A stretch of 64,000 bases of DNA, taken from assembly GCA_029624675.1 (NCBI GenBank), contig JARSSP010000044.1, positions 270,897 through 334,896 of the forward strand. Direction: 5' to 3'. The notes beneath the pieces are model-generated. The model was not told the DNA's origin. It worked only from the letters and a program-made list of their open reading frames with translations, and searched no databases. This document shows, piece after piece, positions 1 through 10,128 of the stretch (positions within the stretch are counted from its first letter, which is position 1; each line of letters starts with the position of its first letter). The translations under genes were made by a program, and so were the position numbers. The stretch comes from Candidatus Contendibacter sp. (GTDB lineage Bacteria > Pseudomonadota > Gammaproteobacteria > Competibacterales > Competibacteraceae).

Positions 1-1
1 A

Positions 2-109
2 ACATTGGGCTGGATACCACAATCTCTCACCGAGGAATGGGTGCTGATGGAGGGCGAGTGGTATCGCCAGACGCCCAAACCTCCAGCCGAAGCGAAAAAG
101 GCCCCTTAG
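2..109 (+). CDS. C-terminal end of an unidentified protein (partial)
   Basis: An open frame enters from the left edge and stops at TAG 107-109, giving about 35 residues that end in TPKPPAEAKKAP. The visible part is polar, has two Trp in the motif EEWVLMEGEWYRQ, and finishes in a Lys/Ala/Pro tail. It lies 27 bp upstream of the TPR glycosyltransferase on the same strand, so the two may be cotranscribed. I do not recognise the family; the fragment is too short for a functional call. Confidence 0.4.
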   Translation, partial: TLGWIPQSLTEEWVLMEGEWYRQTPKPPAEAKKAP

Positions 110-136
110 ATTTTTCAAACCAGGGTTGATGGGGCG

Positions 137-3058
137 ATGGATGGTCAGACCGTCATGCAAACTGCGCTCGCGCGGGCAAGCGGATTACTCGATGAACGCC
201 GTGATGCGGAAGCCTTCGATCTGTACGACCGGATCTGTCAGGACCATCCCGACAGTACCGAGGCTTGGGCGGGGTTAGCGGTTGCTGGCCTACGATTGCG
301 GCGTTATCCGGAGTGTTTGCAAGCCGTCGCCAAAGCGCTGAGCCTGGATTCGCGGCAATTACGACCGTACTTGGTTGCGGCGGTGGCGGCGAACCAGATG
401 GGGCGGTACGCCGAGGCCATCCAGGCGGCCGACGCCGCGCTAGCCATCGCGCCGGATCACCTTCAAGCCCTGAACAGCAAGGCGAGCACCTTGCTGAGCC
501 AGCGGCGGTATCCCCAAGTTCTGCCATTAACAGAACGGATCTTGCAAATCGATCCGTCCAATACGAACGCTCTTCTAAGCCAGGGAGTAGCCTTGCATGG
601 CTTAGGGCGGTCGCTGGCGGCGTTGGAAGCTTTCGACCGGTTATTGGCACTGGCGCCCGATCATGTCAACGCGCTAATCAACCGCGGTTCGGTGCTGGTC
701 GCCTTGGAGCGCGCCGAGGAAGCGTTGCAGGCCACCGATACGGCCCTGCGAATTCGACCGGACGCCACCATCGCATTGCTGAATCGAACCGCGGCACTGC
801 TGAGTCTAAACCGTCCCCAAGAGGCCTTGGCGACCGCTGATCGATTGCTGCAACTTCAGCCTCGTCATGTCAAGAGCCTGATCAATAAGGCGGTCGCTTT
901 GCTGGCGCTGCGGAATTACTCAACTGCGTTGGCGACGCTGTTTACCGCGCTGACGTTCGATTCCTTCAACCCCGACGCGTTGGAACTCAAACTACAGGCG
1001 TTGTTAGGTTTGCGGCGCTTCGCGGAAGTGGTCACCGAAGGACAACGGCTTGTATCCAAACATCCCGATCGCGTGGCGCCGAAACTGGCGCTGGCGAGGG
1101 CCTTGGTGAGCCTGGGGCGCATTGCCGAGGCCGAACCTTTCGTGGATGCTGTGTTGGCGTCTATCCCCCAGCAGTCGGAAGCGGTGTCGCTCAAGGCCGA
1201 AATGCTGTTCAGCCGCGACGAATGGGACGCCGGCCAAACCCTGGTCGATAGGGCGCTGGCCCAAAATCCCGGTCAGGCTCAGCTATGGGTGGCCAAGTCG
1301 GCCATTTTGTTGGCGATAGAGCATTATTCCGCGGCGCTGGCCGCCGCCGAGAGCGCCTTGGCCTTGGAGCCGAGGCAGATTCAGGCTGCGACCAACCGAA
1401 TCGCGGCGCTGAACGGATTGCATCGTTTTGCCGAGGCATTGACGGCTGTCCAAGAATTGCTGGAATGGGGAGTGAGCGATTGGCAGCTTTACGCTAACCA
1501 AGGTGGCGCCTTGGCGGGTTTGGAGCGCTTTGAGGAGGCTCGCCAGGCGTTCGAAATGGCGCGCAACCTGGACCGGGTAGCATTGCGGTCATTTCAGATG
1601 CGCCGTGAAATTTACGGCATGGTCCTGGATGCCGTTGTGCCCGAGGTAGATCCTCGAGCCGAATACCTCGCGTTCAACCTAAGGCGACTGGAACGCTGCG
1701 ACTGGCGTGATTACCAAAAGAGCGTGTCGCGGACGAGAGCGTTGGTCGAGCAATGCCTGGTGGAAGGATTGCCGGCGCCGTTACCACCATTCAAGTCGCT
1801 GACATTACCGTTGCCTCCCGAATTGATAGCGGCCATCGCCGGTAGCCGTGGCGAGTTTCTCGCGTCGAGCATGGCCAACATGTGCCAACAACTGGCGCTC
1901 ACTGAGCAAGCGTCAATCACGAGTCGACTCAAGATCGGTTATCTGTCGGCGGATTTTCGCAACCATCCGACCGCACATCTCATGCAAGGGCTGTTTCGGT
2001 TGCATGATCGGGAACGGTTCGAAATCCATGTCTATGCGCTTTGCAAGGACGATGGCAGCCATTATTACCAGCGGATTAAGGCCGATGCCGAGCGATTCAT
2101 CGATCTGACCGATATGACGAATGCCGACGCCGCATCGCGCATCCATCGCGACGGCGTTCATGTTCTAATCGATTTGATGGGATACACCGCATATGCGCGC
2201 TCGGAAATCCTCGCCCTGCGCCCCGCTCCCGTGCAAGCCAGCTATCTGGGCTATCCCGGCACCATGGGGGCGTCCTTCGTACCGTATATCATCGCCGACT
2301 CAATAGTTTTGCCAGAAAATCTCCAATCTCAGTTCACGGAACAACCCGTTTACCTGCCTGAATGCTATCAAGTCAACGATCGAGAACAACCCATCGCCGC
2401 CACGGAGACTGGGCGAAAGGAAGCAGGTTTGCCCGAGGTAGGGATTGTCTTCTGTTGCTTCAACAAACCTTCTAAACTCGATCCAGTCATGTTCACGACA
2501 TGGAGCCGGATCCTCCAACGGGTTTCCGGTAGCGCGTTATGGTTGCTGGTTTCGGAGCCAGACGTGGCTGTCAATTTGCGGCGCGAAGCGGAACAGCGGG
2601 GAATAGCCAGCGAGCGCCTGATCTTCGCCGAACGCTTACCCAAGGATCGTCACTTGGAACGCCACCGGCTGGCCGACCTGTTCCTCGATACCCGTCTTTA
2701 CAACGCCCATACCACCGCCAGCGACGCCCTGTGGGCTGGTCTGCCGGTGCTGACTTGCATCGGCGAGACCTTCCCGGCGCGGGTGGCGGCCAGCCTGCTA
2801 CATGCCATCGGAATGCCAGAGTTGATTACACGCTCGCTGGAAGAATATGAAGAGTTGGCGGTACGATTGGCGACCCAGCCAAATGAACTGGCGATGCTGC
2901 GGGAAAAACTGGCCTACAATCGTCTTCGAACGCCGCTGTTCGATACCGAGCGTTGCGCCCGGCATCTTGAGCGGGCGTATGAGATGATGTGGGAACGCCA
3001 TGCTCACGGGTTACCACCCGCGCCGTTGTGGGTTCCGCCGCTGCCGAATACGACCTGA
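137..3058 (+). CDS. TPR-containing O-GlcNAc-transferase-like (SPINDLY/GT41) glycosyltransferase
   Basis: 973 aa. Residues 1 to about 500 are tandem TPR helices (repeated A-Y-A-E-A-I type motifs with LDP/IAPDH turns). About 590-970 is the OGT catalytic half: LKIGYLSADFRNHPTAHL, then DLMGYTAYARSEIL, APVQASYLGYPGTMG, FCCFNKPSKLDPVMF, and the nucleotide-sugar loop DTRLYNAHTTASDALWAGLP. Known relatives transfer a sugar from a UDP-sugar to Ser/Thr of proteins or act in glycan clusters; the TPRs bind the acceptor. The ATG at 137 follows a GGGG run. It lies 4 bp before the Wzm-like exporter gene, so it belongs to the glycan operon. Acceptor and donor are unknown. A second OGT-like gene lies at 19718. 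Confidence 0.9.
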   Translation: MDGQTVMQTALARASGLLDERRDAEAFDLYDRICQDHPDSTEAWAGLAVAGLRLRRYPECLQAVAKALSLDSRQLRPYLVAAVAANQMGRYAEAIQAADAALAIAPDHLQALNSKASTLLSQRRYPQVLPLTERILQIDPSNTNALLSQGVALHGLGRSLAALEAFDRLLALAPDHVNALINRGSVLVALERAEEALQATDTALRIRPDATIALLNRTAALLSLNRPQEALATADRLLQLQPRHVKSLINKAVALLALRNYSTALATLFTALTFDSFNPDALELKLQALLGLRRFAEVVTEGQRLVSKHPDRVAPKLALARALVSLGRIAEAEPFVDAVLASIPQQSEAVSLKAEMLFSRDEWDAGQTLVDRALAQNPGQAQLWVAKSAILLAIEHYSAALAAAESALALEPRQIQAATNRIAALNGLHRFAEALTAVQELLEWGVSDWQLYANQGGALAGLERFEEARQAFEMARNLDRVALRSFQMRREIYGMVLDAVVPEVDPRAEYLAFNLRRLERCDWRDYQKSVSRTRALVEQCLVEGLPAPLPPFKSLTLPLPPELIAAIAGSRGEFLASSMANMCQQLALTEQASITSRLKIGYLSADFRNHPTAHLMQGLFRLHDRERFEIHVYALCKDDGSHYYQRIKADAERFIDLTDMTNADAASRIHRDGVHVLIDLMGYTAYARSEILALRPAPVQASYLGYPGTMGASFVPYIIADSIVLPENLQSQFTEQPVYLPECYQVNDREQPIAATETGRKEAGLPEVGIVFCCFNKPSKLDPVMFTTWSRILQRVSGSALWLLVSEPDVAVNLRREAEQRGIASERLIFAERLPKDRHLERHRLADLFLDTRLYNAHTTASDALWAGLPVLTCIGETFPARVAASLLHAIGMPELITRSLEEYEELAVRLATQPNELAMLREKLAYNRLRTPLFDTERCARHLERAYEMMWERHAHGLPPAPLWVPPLPNTT

Positions 3059-3062
3059 TTCG

Positions 3063-3908
3063 ATGTTTTTCGTGGATTTTAAGGCGGATACCGGACGCGG
3101 CGGGTTGTTGCGCCAGGCTCTGCGTCAATCTTGGCTACAACGCCCACTGTTCCTCAAGCTGTTGCTGCGCGACTTCGCCGAGCGCTACCGCGGCTCCTAC
3201 CTGGGCGTGTTGTGGTCCTTTGTGCTCCCAGTGTTGTCGCTGCTGGTGTTCACATTTTTCTTTGGCGTGATTTTCAGGATGCGCTGGGCGGGTCTTGCCA
3301 GCGACTCGCTCAGCGAGCTGGCGCTGGTTTTATTCATCGGCATGGCGCTCTACAATTTTTTCGCCGAATGCCTCGGCCGCGCGCCTGGACTTATTCTGGC
3401 GCACCAGAACTACGTCAAAAGCGTCGTTTTCCCCTTGGAAATGTTGCCGGCGGTGATGGTGGCGTCCGCCCTGCTGACGTTGATCGCCACGTTGCTGGTG
3501 ATCCTGCTGCTACAAGTGGTTTGGGGATCGGGCCTGGCGTGGACCGTGTTGTGGCTGCCGCTGGTTATGTTGCCGCTGGTGCTGTTCGTGCTGGGACTAA
3601 GCTGGTTCCTGGCGGCATTGGGCGTCTACATCCGCGATATCCAGCAGATGATCGTGCCACTGGTGCAACTGATGATGTTCCTCAGTCCGGTGTTCTATCC
3701 CATTGGCGCGCTGCCGAAGTCCATGCAGCCCTGGCTACAACTCAATCCGCTGGCGGTGGTCATCGAACAGGTCCGAGCAATCCTTTTGTTCGGGCAATCA
3801 CCAGCCTGGATTCCCTATTGGCTGTGTCTTGCCCTGGGATTGACGACGGCGTCGCTGGGCGCCTGGTGGTTTGCCCGCACCCGCAAGGGGTTCGCCGATG
3901 TCCTTTGA
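3063..3908 (+). CDS. ABC-2 type polysaccharide exporter permease (Wzm-like)
   Basis: 281 aa inner-membrane permease with about six hydrophobic helices and the ABC2_membrane pattern (FAERYRGSYLGVLWSFVLP near the N-terminus; PVFYPIGALP before the last helices). It should form the channel that carries an undecaprenyl-linked glycan across the inner membrane with the ATPase encoded next. I place the start at ATG 3063, because an in-frame start at 3000 would overlap the OGT gene by about 60 bp and add a non-family arginine-rich leader. Its stop overlaps the start of the ATPase gene by 11 bp, indicating translational coupling. Confidence 0.92.
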   Translation: MFFVDFKADTGRGGLLRQALRQSWLQRPLFLKLLLRDFAERYRGSYLGVLWSFVLPVLSLLVFTFFFGVIFRMRWAGLASDSLSELALVLFIGMALYNFFAECLGRAPGLILAHQNYVKSVVFPLEMLPAVMVASALLTLIATLLVILLLQVVWGSGLAWTVLWLPLVMLPLVLFVLGLSWFLAALGVYIRDIQQMIVPLVQLMMFLSPVFYPIGALPKSMQPWLQLNPLAVVIEQVRAILLFGQSPAWIPYWLCLALGLTTASLGAWWFARTRKGFADVL

Positions 3909-5310
3909 GGCCGTTGCCGCTCCATCCCCCCACGCGCACGCGGTCATCGAGGCGAAGGGGGTCGGCAAGTGCTATCACATTTATGAGCGACCGCAGGATC
4001 GCCTGAAGCAAATGCTGTGGCGTGGCCGTCGCCGCTTTTACCGCGAATTCTGGGCCCTGCGAGAGGTGTCCTTCACCGTCCAGCGCGGCGAAACGATCGG
4101 GGTGATCGGCCGCAACGGCTCCGGCAAGTCCACGCTGCTCAAAATCCTGTGCGGCACGCTGGCGCCGACCACGGGAACGCTGGCGGTTCAGGGTCGGGTG
4201 GCGGCCCTGCTGGAACTGGGCACCGGTTTTAACCCGGAGTTTACCGGCCGCGAAAACGTCCTTCTCAACGCCGCGATTCTCGGTCTCGACGATGCGGAAA
4301 TCGAACATTACTTGCCGGAGATTCTGGCGTTCGCTGACATCGGTGAATTCATCGATCAACCGGTCAAAACCTATTCCAGCGGCATGGCGGTACGACTGGC
4401 CTTCGCCGTCGCCGCTCACGTCCGGGCCGATATTCTGGTGATTGACGAGGCGTTGGCGGTCGGAGACGCCTTCTTCGTACAAAAGTGCATGCGCTTTCTC
4501 CGCAGCTTCCAGGAACGAGGCACGCTGTTCTTTGTCAGCCATGACACTGGCGCGGTGATCAATTTGTGTGATCGGGTCTTGTGGCTGGATCACGGTCAAT
4601 TGCACGAGGCCGGACCCGCCAAGGAGATTTGCGAGCATTATCTGACGGCCTTGCTCGCGGCTCGGGTCACCGCTGCTCCATCGGAGCGAGCCGTCACCGA
4701 TCGGTCTGCCTTGTCCGCCCCCAGCCAGTGTGCCGTCGTTGGACCGGTGGATCAGCGGTTGGCGGTTCTCAACCAGACCCGGTTCCGCAACGACCTGGAA
4801 TTATTCGAATTTCATTTCAAGCTAGACGGCTATGTGACCGGGGCGGTCCGCATCGAGGACGTTTATTTCGAAGACGAACACGGGCAACGCTTGCATTGGA
4901 TGGTTGGTGGCGAATTGGTCACCTTGATGGTCGATGCCTTGGTGCTGGAGCGCGTCGACGATCCAATTATCGGATTCTTCGTCAAGGACCGACTGGGTCA
5001 GAATTTGTTCGGCGACAACACCTATTTGACCTATGCCGCCGATCATCGGTCGGTAGCCACCGGCCAGCGCCTGATTGCGCAATTCAGCTTTTGTATGCCG
5101 GTGCTTCCGGTCGGCGATTATGCCTTGGACATCGCGGTAGCCTCGGGTACCCAGCAGGAACATCTTCACCATTGCTGGTGCAGCGACGTGTTGATTTTCA
5201 AATCCCATGCCAGTAGCACCCACCAAGGGTTGGTGGGTATGCCGATGTTAAATATTGAACTCGACATCGTGCCTGACAACGCCCCAAAACCGGCTCGGGC
5301 ATCGACTTGA
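3898..5310 (+). CDS. Polysaccharide ABC transporter ATP-binding protein with Wzt C-terminal domain
   Basis: 470 aa. Residues 1 to about 250 are an ABC ATPase: Walker A GRNGSGKST at about 71-79, signature YSSGMAVR, Walker B ILVIDEALAVGDAFF and the switch His in FVSHD. About 290-450 is a Wzt_C-like beta-sandwich (LFEFHFKLDGYVTGAVRIEDV, GFFVKDRLGQNLFGDNTY). In known Wzt proteins this domain recognises the finished, end-modified glycan. The start ATG 3898 lies inside the end of the permease gene. The pair predicts export of a polymer completed in the cytoplasm (ABC-dependent O-antigen or similar), not a Wzy-dependent route. Confidence 0.93.
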   Translation: MSFEAVAAPSPHAHAVIEAKGVGKCYHIYERPQDRLKQMLWRGRRRFYREFWALREVSFTVQRGETIGVIGRNGSGKSTLLKILCGTLAPTTGTLAVQGRVAALLELGTGFNPEFTGRENVLLNAAILGLDDAEIEHYLPEILAFADIGEFIDQPVKTYSSGMAVRLAFAVAAHVRADILVIDEALAVGDAFFVQKCMRFLRSFQERGTLFFVSHDTGAVINLCDRVLWLDHGQLHEAGPAKEICEHYLTALLAARVTAAPSERAVTDRSALSAPSQCAVVGPVDQRLAVLNQTRFRNDLELFEFHFKLDGYVTGAVRIEDVYFEDEHGQRLHWMVGGELVTLMVDALVLERVDDPIIGFFVKDRLGQNLFGDNTYLTYAADHRSVATGQRLIAQFSFCMPVLPVGDYALDIAVASGTQQEHLHHCWCSDVLIFKSHASSTHQGLVGMPMLNIELDIVPDNAPKPARAST

Positions 5311-5341
5311 TGATTTCCGACATCGATCTTCGGTGACGTAA

Positions 5342-7669
5342 ATGAGCAACCCCATATCGGTCATCATTCCTCTTTACAATCATGAAAAATTCATTGAGGC
5401 AACCATTGAAAGCGTTATCAACCAGACCGTTTCTCCTGGTGAAATCATCGTGGTCAATGACGGCTCGACCGATGGTTCACATACCGCCATGCAGCGTTTA
5501 TGTCAAGAGCACCCTAAAATAAAATATATTGTTCAAGCTAATCAAGGCGCTCATGCAGCGATCAATACGGCGATCCAAGAAGCGATATACAATTATATTG
5601 CGATTCTAAATAGCGACGATCTATACCACCCAAAGAGATTGGAAACATGTCTCCAATACGCCTTATCCGACCCAAACGTGGATATGATTGTAACAGCTAT
5701 CCAAGGTATCGACGAGGAAGGAAAGCTAATCGAATTGGTCTGGTGTAATTATTACAAATCCAAGTACAAGGAAACAAACGATTTGTTCCTGACCTTGGTC
5801 GACGGGAATTTCCTGTTCACGACATCGAATGTCTTCATCAGGAAAAGTGTGTTCGACGAAACGGGAGCCTTTGCTCGTTTCCGCTATGCGCACGATCTGG
5901 ACTTTTTTTTACGCTTGATTACGCACGACAAAAAGATAGTTATTATTGATGAGCCATTATTAATGTATAGGATTCATGCCTCTAACACAATCAGCGAAAA
6001 TTACCATAAGGTATTTTTAGAACGCGATGCTATTGTGGCGTTTCATATGTATGCGAGAGTAACGGACTATGAACGGGTCGGTTTTGAACAAAAAAACCTA
6101 ACTTATCTAATCCAGTGCTTGACTAAAGCTGGGAGATTGGAAACCGTTTTTTATTATTTTTCCTATTATTTGCGGAATCGATGCAAAACTGCCGATGCGT
6201 ATCTTTCGGATAAGGATTTTATGGATCCTGATTTTTATTCAGATGCAGAGAGTCCACCAGATTCTTTCAGCAAACTTCAGAAAAGATCTTTGGAACCGGT
6301 TGCAGTAACCGAAAACGTCCCCGAAACCGAATTTCAGCGAATTGGACGGATTGCGATAATAAGAATCGGTGATAAAATGAAACACTATCCACTTTTATCC
6401 ACCCTTTGCATCAAGGCAATGCGAGGCATCTGGAAACTGTATCGTTACTTCAAATCGAGAGGAATGAAACGCTTTTTTTCGAATCTGGTCCCCCTGTCCG
6501 AAAAACGGAACGTGTCGGTCATGTTCATCGGTCATGATGCGGGCAGAACCGGTGCGCCGATCGTGCTGCTTAACCTTCTTCGCTGGATAAAAAAGCATAC
6601 CTCATTGAATTTTAAGATAATCTTGAGAGGGGGCGGCGAACTTTCCGGAGAATTCATGGCACTGGGACCCACCTTGATTCGTTCGGAGGTTGGCCCCGAT
6701 GCATGGATCGATGAACTGCACGATTTCATTAGTGACTCTAAGATAAAACTAATTTATTCCAATACATCGGTCAATGGCGATGTAATCGACGATTTGAAGT
6801 CGGTCATCAACGTACCGGATATACCGGTAATATCGACCATACACGAACTGGAGCATAGCATTCAGCGTTTCGCACCGGGCAGACTGTTTGAATTGGTGAA
6901 GAAGCATACAACTTTATTTATTGCGGTGTCTGGTACGGTCAAAGCTAATCTTGAGATTAATCACGCTATCTCCAGTGAAAAAATAAAACTTATTCACTCT
7001 TTCGTGCCCATCACGGAGATAACCCGAAAAGCATCCATGGTTGACTCTTCCATTATTCGTCGAGAATTGAGCATTGATGCGGGCATGTTTGTTGTGGGTG
7101 GGTGTGGTACGACGGACTGGCGCAAGGGAACAGACCTGTTCGTTAAAATAGCAAAAACATTTTTGGAGATGTTGGTGGCGGAAGATCAGCATCGTATAAA
7201 ATTCGTATGGGTTGGTGGTGATCTTGACTCACAAGATACATTGCAACTAAGCCATGAGATCAATCAATACGAGCTGCTGAAAAACCGCATAGTTTTCACA
7301 GGAGTAAAGGAGCAAGTGGTTCCTTATTTTTGTCAATTCAACGTATTTTTACTGTCTTCCCGGGAAGATCCTTTTCCGCTGGTTTGTCTTGAAGCAGGAG
7401 CCTTGGAGAAACCAGTTGTTTGCTTCGACAAGGCGGGTGGCGCCCCCGATCTGGTTGAGGATGATAGTGGGTTTATTGTTCCCTATCTCGATGTCAACGG
7501 AGCGGCGTATGCTCTTTATCGATTATTCAACGAACCCGATCTAACCAAGGCAATGGGTAAACGTATTTCAAATAAAGTTCTTAATCAATATGATGTTGAA
7601 ATAAGTGCAAGGAAAATTTTTTCCGTCATCGATGATTATTTACCATCAAGCAACCGTATCGGCGGCTGA
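5342..7669 (+). CDS. Two-domain glycosyltransferase (GT2 + GT4)
   Basis: 775 aa. The N-terminal half is a GT-A GT2 domain: SVIIPLYNHEKFIEATIESV, VVNDGSTDGS and the acidic NSDDLYHP motif near residue 95. From about 400 the protein is a GT-B GT4-type domain with MFIGHDAGRTGAPIVLLNLL, GCGTTDWRKGTDLFV and the donor-binding E-x7-E region SSREDPFPLVCLEAGALEKP. It probably adds two successive sugars to the exported glycan. The DNA is clearly AT-richer and uses A/T-ending codons more than the genes before 5300 and after 10100. It starts 31 bp after the Wzt gene. Confidence 0.88.
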   Translation: MSNPISVIIPLYNHEKFIEATIESVINQTVSPGEIIVVNDGSTDGSHTAMQRLCQEHPKIKYIVQANQGAHAAINTAIQEAIYNYIAILNSDDLYHPKRLETCLQYALSDPNVDMIVTAIQGIDEEGKLIELVWCNYYKSKYKETNDLFLTLVDGNFLFTTSNVFIRKSVFDETGAFARFRYAHDLDFFLRLITHDKKIVIIDEPLLMYRIHASNTISENYHKVFLERDAIVAFHMYARVTDYERVGFEQKNLTYLIQCLTKAGRLETVFYYFSYYLRNRCKTADAYLSDKDFMDPDFYSDAESPPDSFSKLQKRSLEPVAVTENVPETEFQRIGRIAIIRIGDKMKHYPLLSTLCIKAMRGIWKLYRYFKSRGMKRFFSNLVPLSEKRNVSVMFIGHDAGRTGAPIVLLNLLRWIKKHTSLNFKIILRGGGELSGEFMALGPTLIRSEVGPDAWIDELHDFISDSKIKLIYSNTSVNGDVIDDLKSVINVPDIPVISTIHELEHSIQRFAPGRLFELVKKHTTLFIAVSGTVKANLEINHAISSEKIKLIHSFVPITEITRKASMVDSSIIRRELSIDAGMFVVGGCGTTDWRKGTDLFVKIAKTFLEMLVAEDQHRIKFVWVGGDLDSQDTLQLSHEINQYELLKNRIVFTGVKEQVVPYFCQFNVFLLSSREDPFPLVCLEAGALEKPVVCFDKAGGAPDLVEDDSGFIVPYLDVNGAAYALYRLFNEPDLTKAMGKRISNKVLNQYDVEISARKIFSVIDDYLPSSNRIGG

Positions 7670-7740
7670 TCTTTTAGTAACCATCTCTCATGAAGCAATC
7701 CAAAAATCGGCGCGACAAAGAATAAAATACGGGGTCTTTC

Positions 7741-10044
7741 ATGTCTTCAAGTGACGGGATTCCAAATAGCGGTGTTTCGCGCATCGTTTGTATTCCGGTC
7801 TGCGAAGGCGAACAATCTCTTTCAAGCCGTACTTTGGAATCCGTTGTCTCCAATACCGTTGTGGAAACGGAAATCCTGGTAATTCTGCTCGATATCGACT
7901 GGAAATCAATTCCACTTCATAATGGACCGATCACGGATTTGGGTAGCCGGGTTCGATGGATTAAAGCCGAAGAATCCGTGGATCCCTATCTGCCTTACCG
8001 GGCGCTTTCTTACCTACCCACACAGTATAATGATCATGACGTGATCCTTGTCTTGCCTGGCGTGGAGGTACCGCATGGTTGGGATGCTCGACTTGCCTTA
8101 GCGGCGTTTCAGGATGAAAACATTGCCTCTGTATCGCCGCTCTGCGATATATCTCCGCTGTTTGCGCTATTGGACAAGGAACACTCACGGAGATCGAACC
8201 TGTCGATCGTGGACCGACTAGCTCATGCCTTGGGACAAAGGCGTAATATCGAAGTACCGGCGCTGCTGTGCGGTTGTGTGTATTTAAGGCGACCCGCGTT
8301 GCGCTTGGCGGGGCCTAAGTGTACCGCTAAGGAAGACCAAGGGCTTGGCGCATTTTGTTGGGCCTTGGCAAAAACCTTTGCTCTCGACGGGTTCCATAAC
8401 GTTTGTTGCGACCATCTTTATATAATGGATTTCAATCCGGCCCATTTGAGCTTTATGGAGGAAATCGCTGCGCAAGAAGAAGTTCAGCTCATCAATCAGA
8501 GCCACCCTCTCACTGAGATCCGCCAAGCGGTTAAGGAGGCCTTGCTAGGAGATATTGAAAAACCAATCGACATCAATAGCACCCGACCCGTGCAAATGCA
8601 TGTCGTTCATAGTTGGGGTGGTGGGCAAGAGCGTTGGTTAAGGGATTATTGTCATAGCGATACAAGCCGAATAAACCTAGTACTGAGGTCAAGTGGTATT
8701 TGGGGCATTTTTGGAAAACGCATCGCTCTATACCGTTCCTACAACATGGAGGCGCCACTTCGCTCGTGGGATCTTTATTATCCAATTCGTTCTACAGTCG
8801 TTACGAACCTCCAATACAAGACCATCCTGCAAGAAATTATCGACGATTTCGGAATCGAGGTTATCCTGGTTTCGTCGTTGATCGGGCACTCACTAGATGT
8901 ACTCGATACTGATATAAAGACAATCTTCATCACTCACGATTACTATCCATTTTGTCCAGCCATCAATATCTATTTTGATGGGATATGTGAGGAATGCACC
9001 GAAACGCGCTTGAAGAATTGTTTCGTTTCGAACGAGAAGAATTGCTATTTCAATAATGTGAGCTTGTTGGAATGGTTAGGAATTCGCAATCACTTTGTGA
9101 AGCTATTGTCGAAATCGAAAGTTCTTCTGGCTTCACCATCGGAATCGGTTCCTCTTCATATGAAGGCTTTGATTCCTGAACTCCGAAATAAAAAGTTCGA
9201 AATCGTTCGTCACGGCGTTAATTTTATAGCCCATGTGATAAAAGGTGAAGTTCATCCTTCTAAAAAGTTGCGATTAATAGTGCTTGGAAGCTTGGTGCCG
9301 CACAAGGGTAAGAGGCTATTGGAAGAAATCTATCCGGAGCTATGCGGTTTCGTGGATTTCTACCTGATCGGCTGTGGAGAGAATGGGCGGGCTTTCGAGG
9401 GAAAGCCTGGAATTTACGTAACGCTGTGGTACGAATATGACCAACTCCCAGAAATTGTGACCGGAATCGACCCCCATATCGGTTTACTACTTTCAGTTGT
9501 GCCAGAAACCTACAGTTACACCTTGAGCGAGCTTTGGATTCTTGGGATTCCGCCCGTCACCACTAATCTTGGTAGCTTCATGGATAGAATCACGGATGGA
9601 GTCGATGGATTCGTCTGCCGGCCCGACAAATCGAGCATTGTGGAAAAGATTACCTGGCTGTCTCGAAATGTTGCGGTTATTCGTCAAGTCAAACAAAATC
9701 TTATCAGCCGGACGCATCGCACGGCAAAAGAGATGGTCGATGAATACCATAGGTTGACGTCATTACCGGAATTTTCATATCCACGTTATTTCTTGAGGCA
9801 TGATATCCCGAAGCAGGTTGATATTACCGATGTTGTGGCAGTGAAGGATGAAAAAACTCCCGTGCTTCTAATCGATCCAAAAGCACGATTTTTCGATGTG
9901 GCACGGCAGTTTGGGCGCTACACGCTGCAAAAGCTAGCAGCCAGTCCGCGCTTCGGCCAGCGGCAAAAGAAGTTGCTCGTCATGATTCTCGGCTCCAGCT
10001 TCAGGCTGATTGGCGTCGCGGCAAGCATGCTGCGCGCGCGTTAG
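7741..10044 (+). CDS. Glycosyltransferase with C-terminal GT4-like domain
   Basis: 767 aa. The first about 270 residues resemble a degenerate GT-A fold: VCEGEQSLSSRTLESV, VILVLPGVEVPHGWD, and CGCVYLRRPALRLAG where GT2 enzymes have their acceptor region. Residues about 280-680 form a GT-B half with VVHSWGGGQERWLRDY, LGSLVPHKGKRLLEEI and PETYSYTLSELWILGIPP at the donor site. A cysteine cluster (CPAINIYFDGICEECTE, then further Cys) in the middle resembles zinc-binding inserts of some polymer glycosyltransferases. It shares the low-GC character of the preceding gene and probably arrived with it. Confidence 0.8.
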   Translation: MSSSDGIPNSGVSRIVCIPVCEGEQSLSSRTLESVVSNTVVETEILVILLDIDWKSIPLHNGPITDLGSRVRWIKAEESVDPYLPYRALSYLPTQYNDHDVILVLPGVEVPHGWDARLALAAFQDENIASVSPLCDISPLFALLDKEHSRRSNLSIVDRLAHALGQRRNIEVPALLCGCVYLRRPALRLAGPKCTAKEDQGLGAFCWALAKTFALDGFHNVCCDHLYIMDFNPAHLSFMEEIAAQEEVQLINQSHPLTEIRQAVKEALLGDIEKPIDINSTRPVQMHVVHSWGGGQERWLRDYCHSDTSRINLVLRSSGIWGIFGKRIALYRSYNMEAPLRSWDLYYPIRSTVVTNLQYKTILQEIIDDFGIEVILVSSLIGHSLDVLDTDIKTIFITHDYYPFCPAINIYFDGICEECTETRLKNCFVSNEKNCYFNNVSLLEWLGIRNHFVKLLSKSKVLLASPSESVPLHMKALIPELRNKKFEIVRHGVNFIAHVIKGEVHPSKKLRLIVLGSLVPHKGKRLLEEIYPELCGFVDFYLIGCGENGRAFEGKPGIYVTLWYEYDQLPEIVTGIDPHIGLLLSVVPETYSYTLSELWILGIPPVTTNLGSFMDRITDGVDGFVCRPDKSSIVEKITWLSRNVAVIRQVKQNLISRTHRTAKEMVDEYHRLTSLPEFSYPRYFLRHDIPKQVDITDVVAVKDEKTPVLLIDPKARFFDVARQFGRYTLQKLAASPRFGQRQKKLLVMILGSSFRLIGVAASMLRAR

Positions 10045-10128
10045 CCAGTTCGCCTCACTTCCCCGAAGAAAATGATTTTTCTGCTTGCAACCAGAATGTG
10101 ATGGCCGACGATTGGCCGATGGAGCGCG

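Noticed and set aside
5342..10044. Low-GC stretch as a prophage or transposon
   Set aside because: It contains only glycosyltransferase genes; no integrase, transposase or end repeats were seen.
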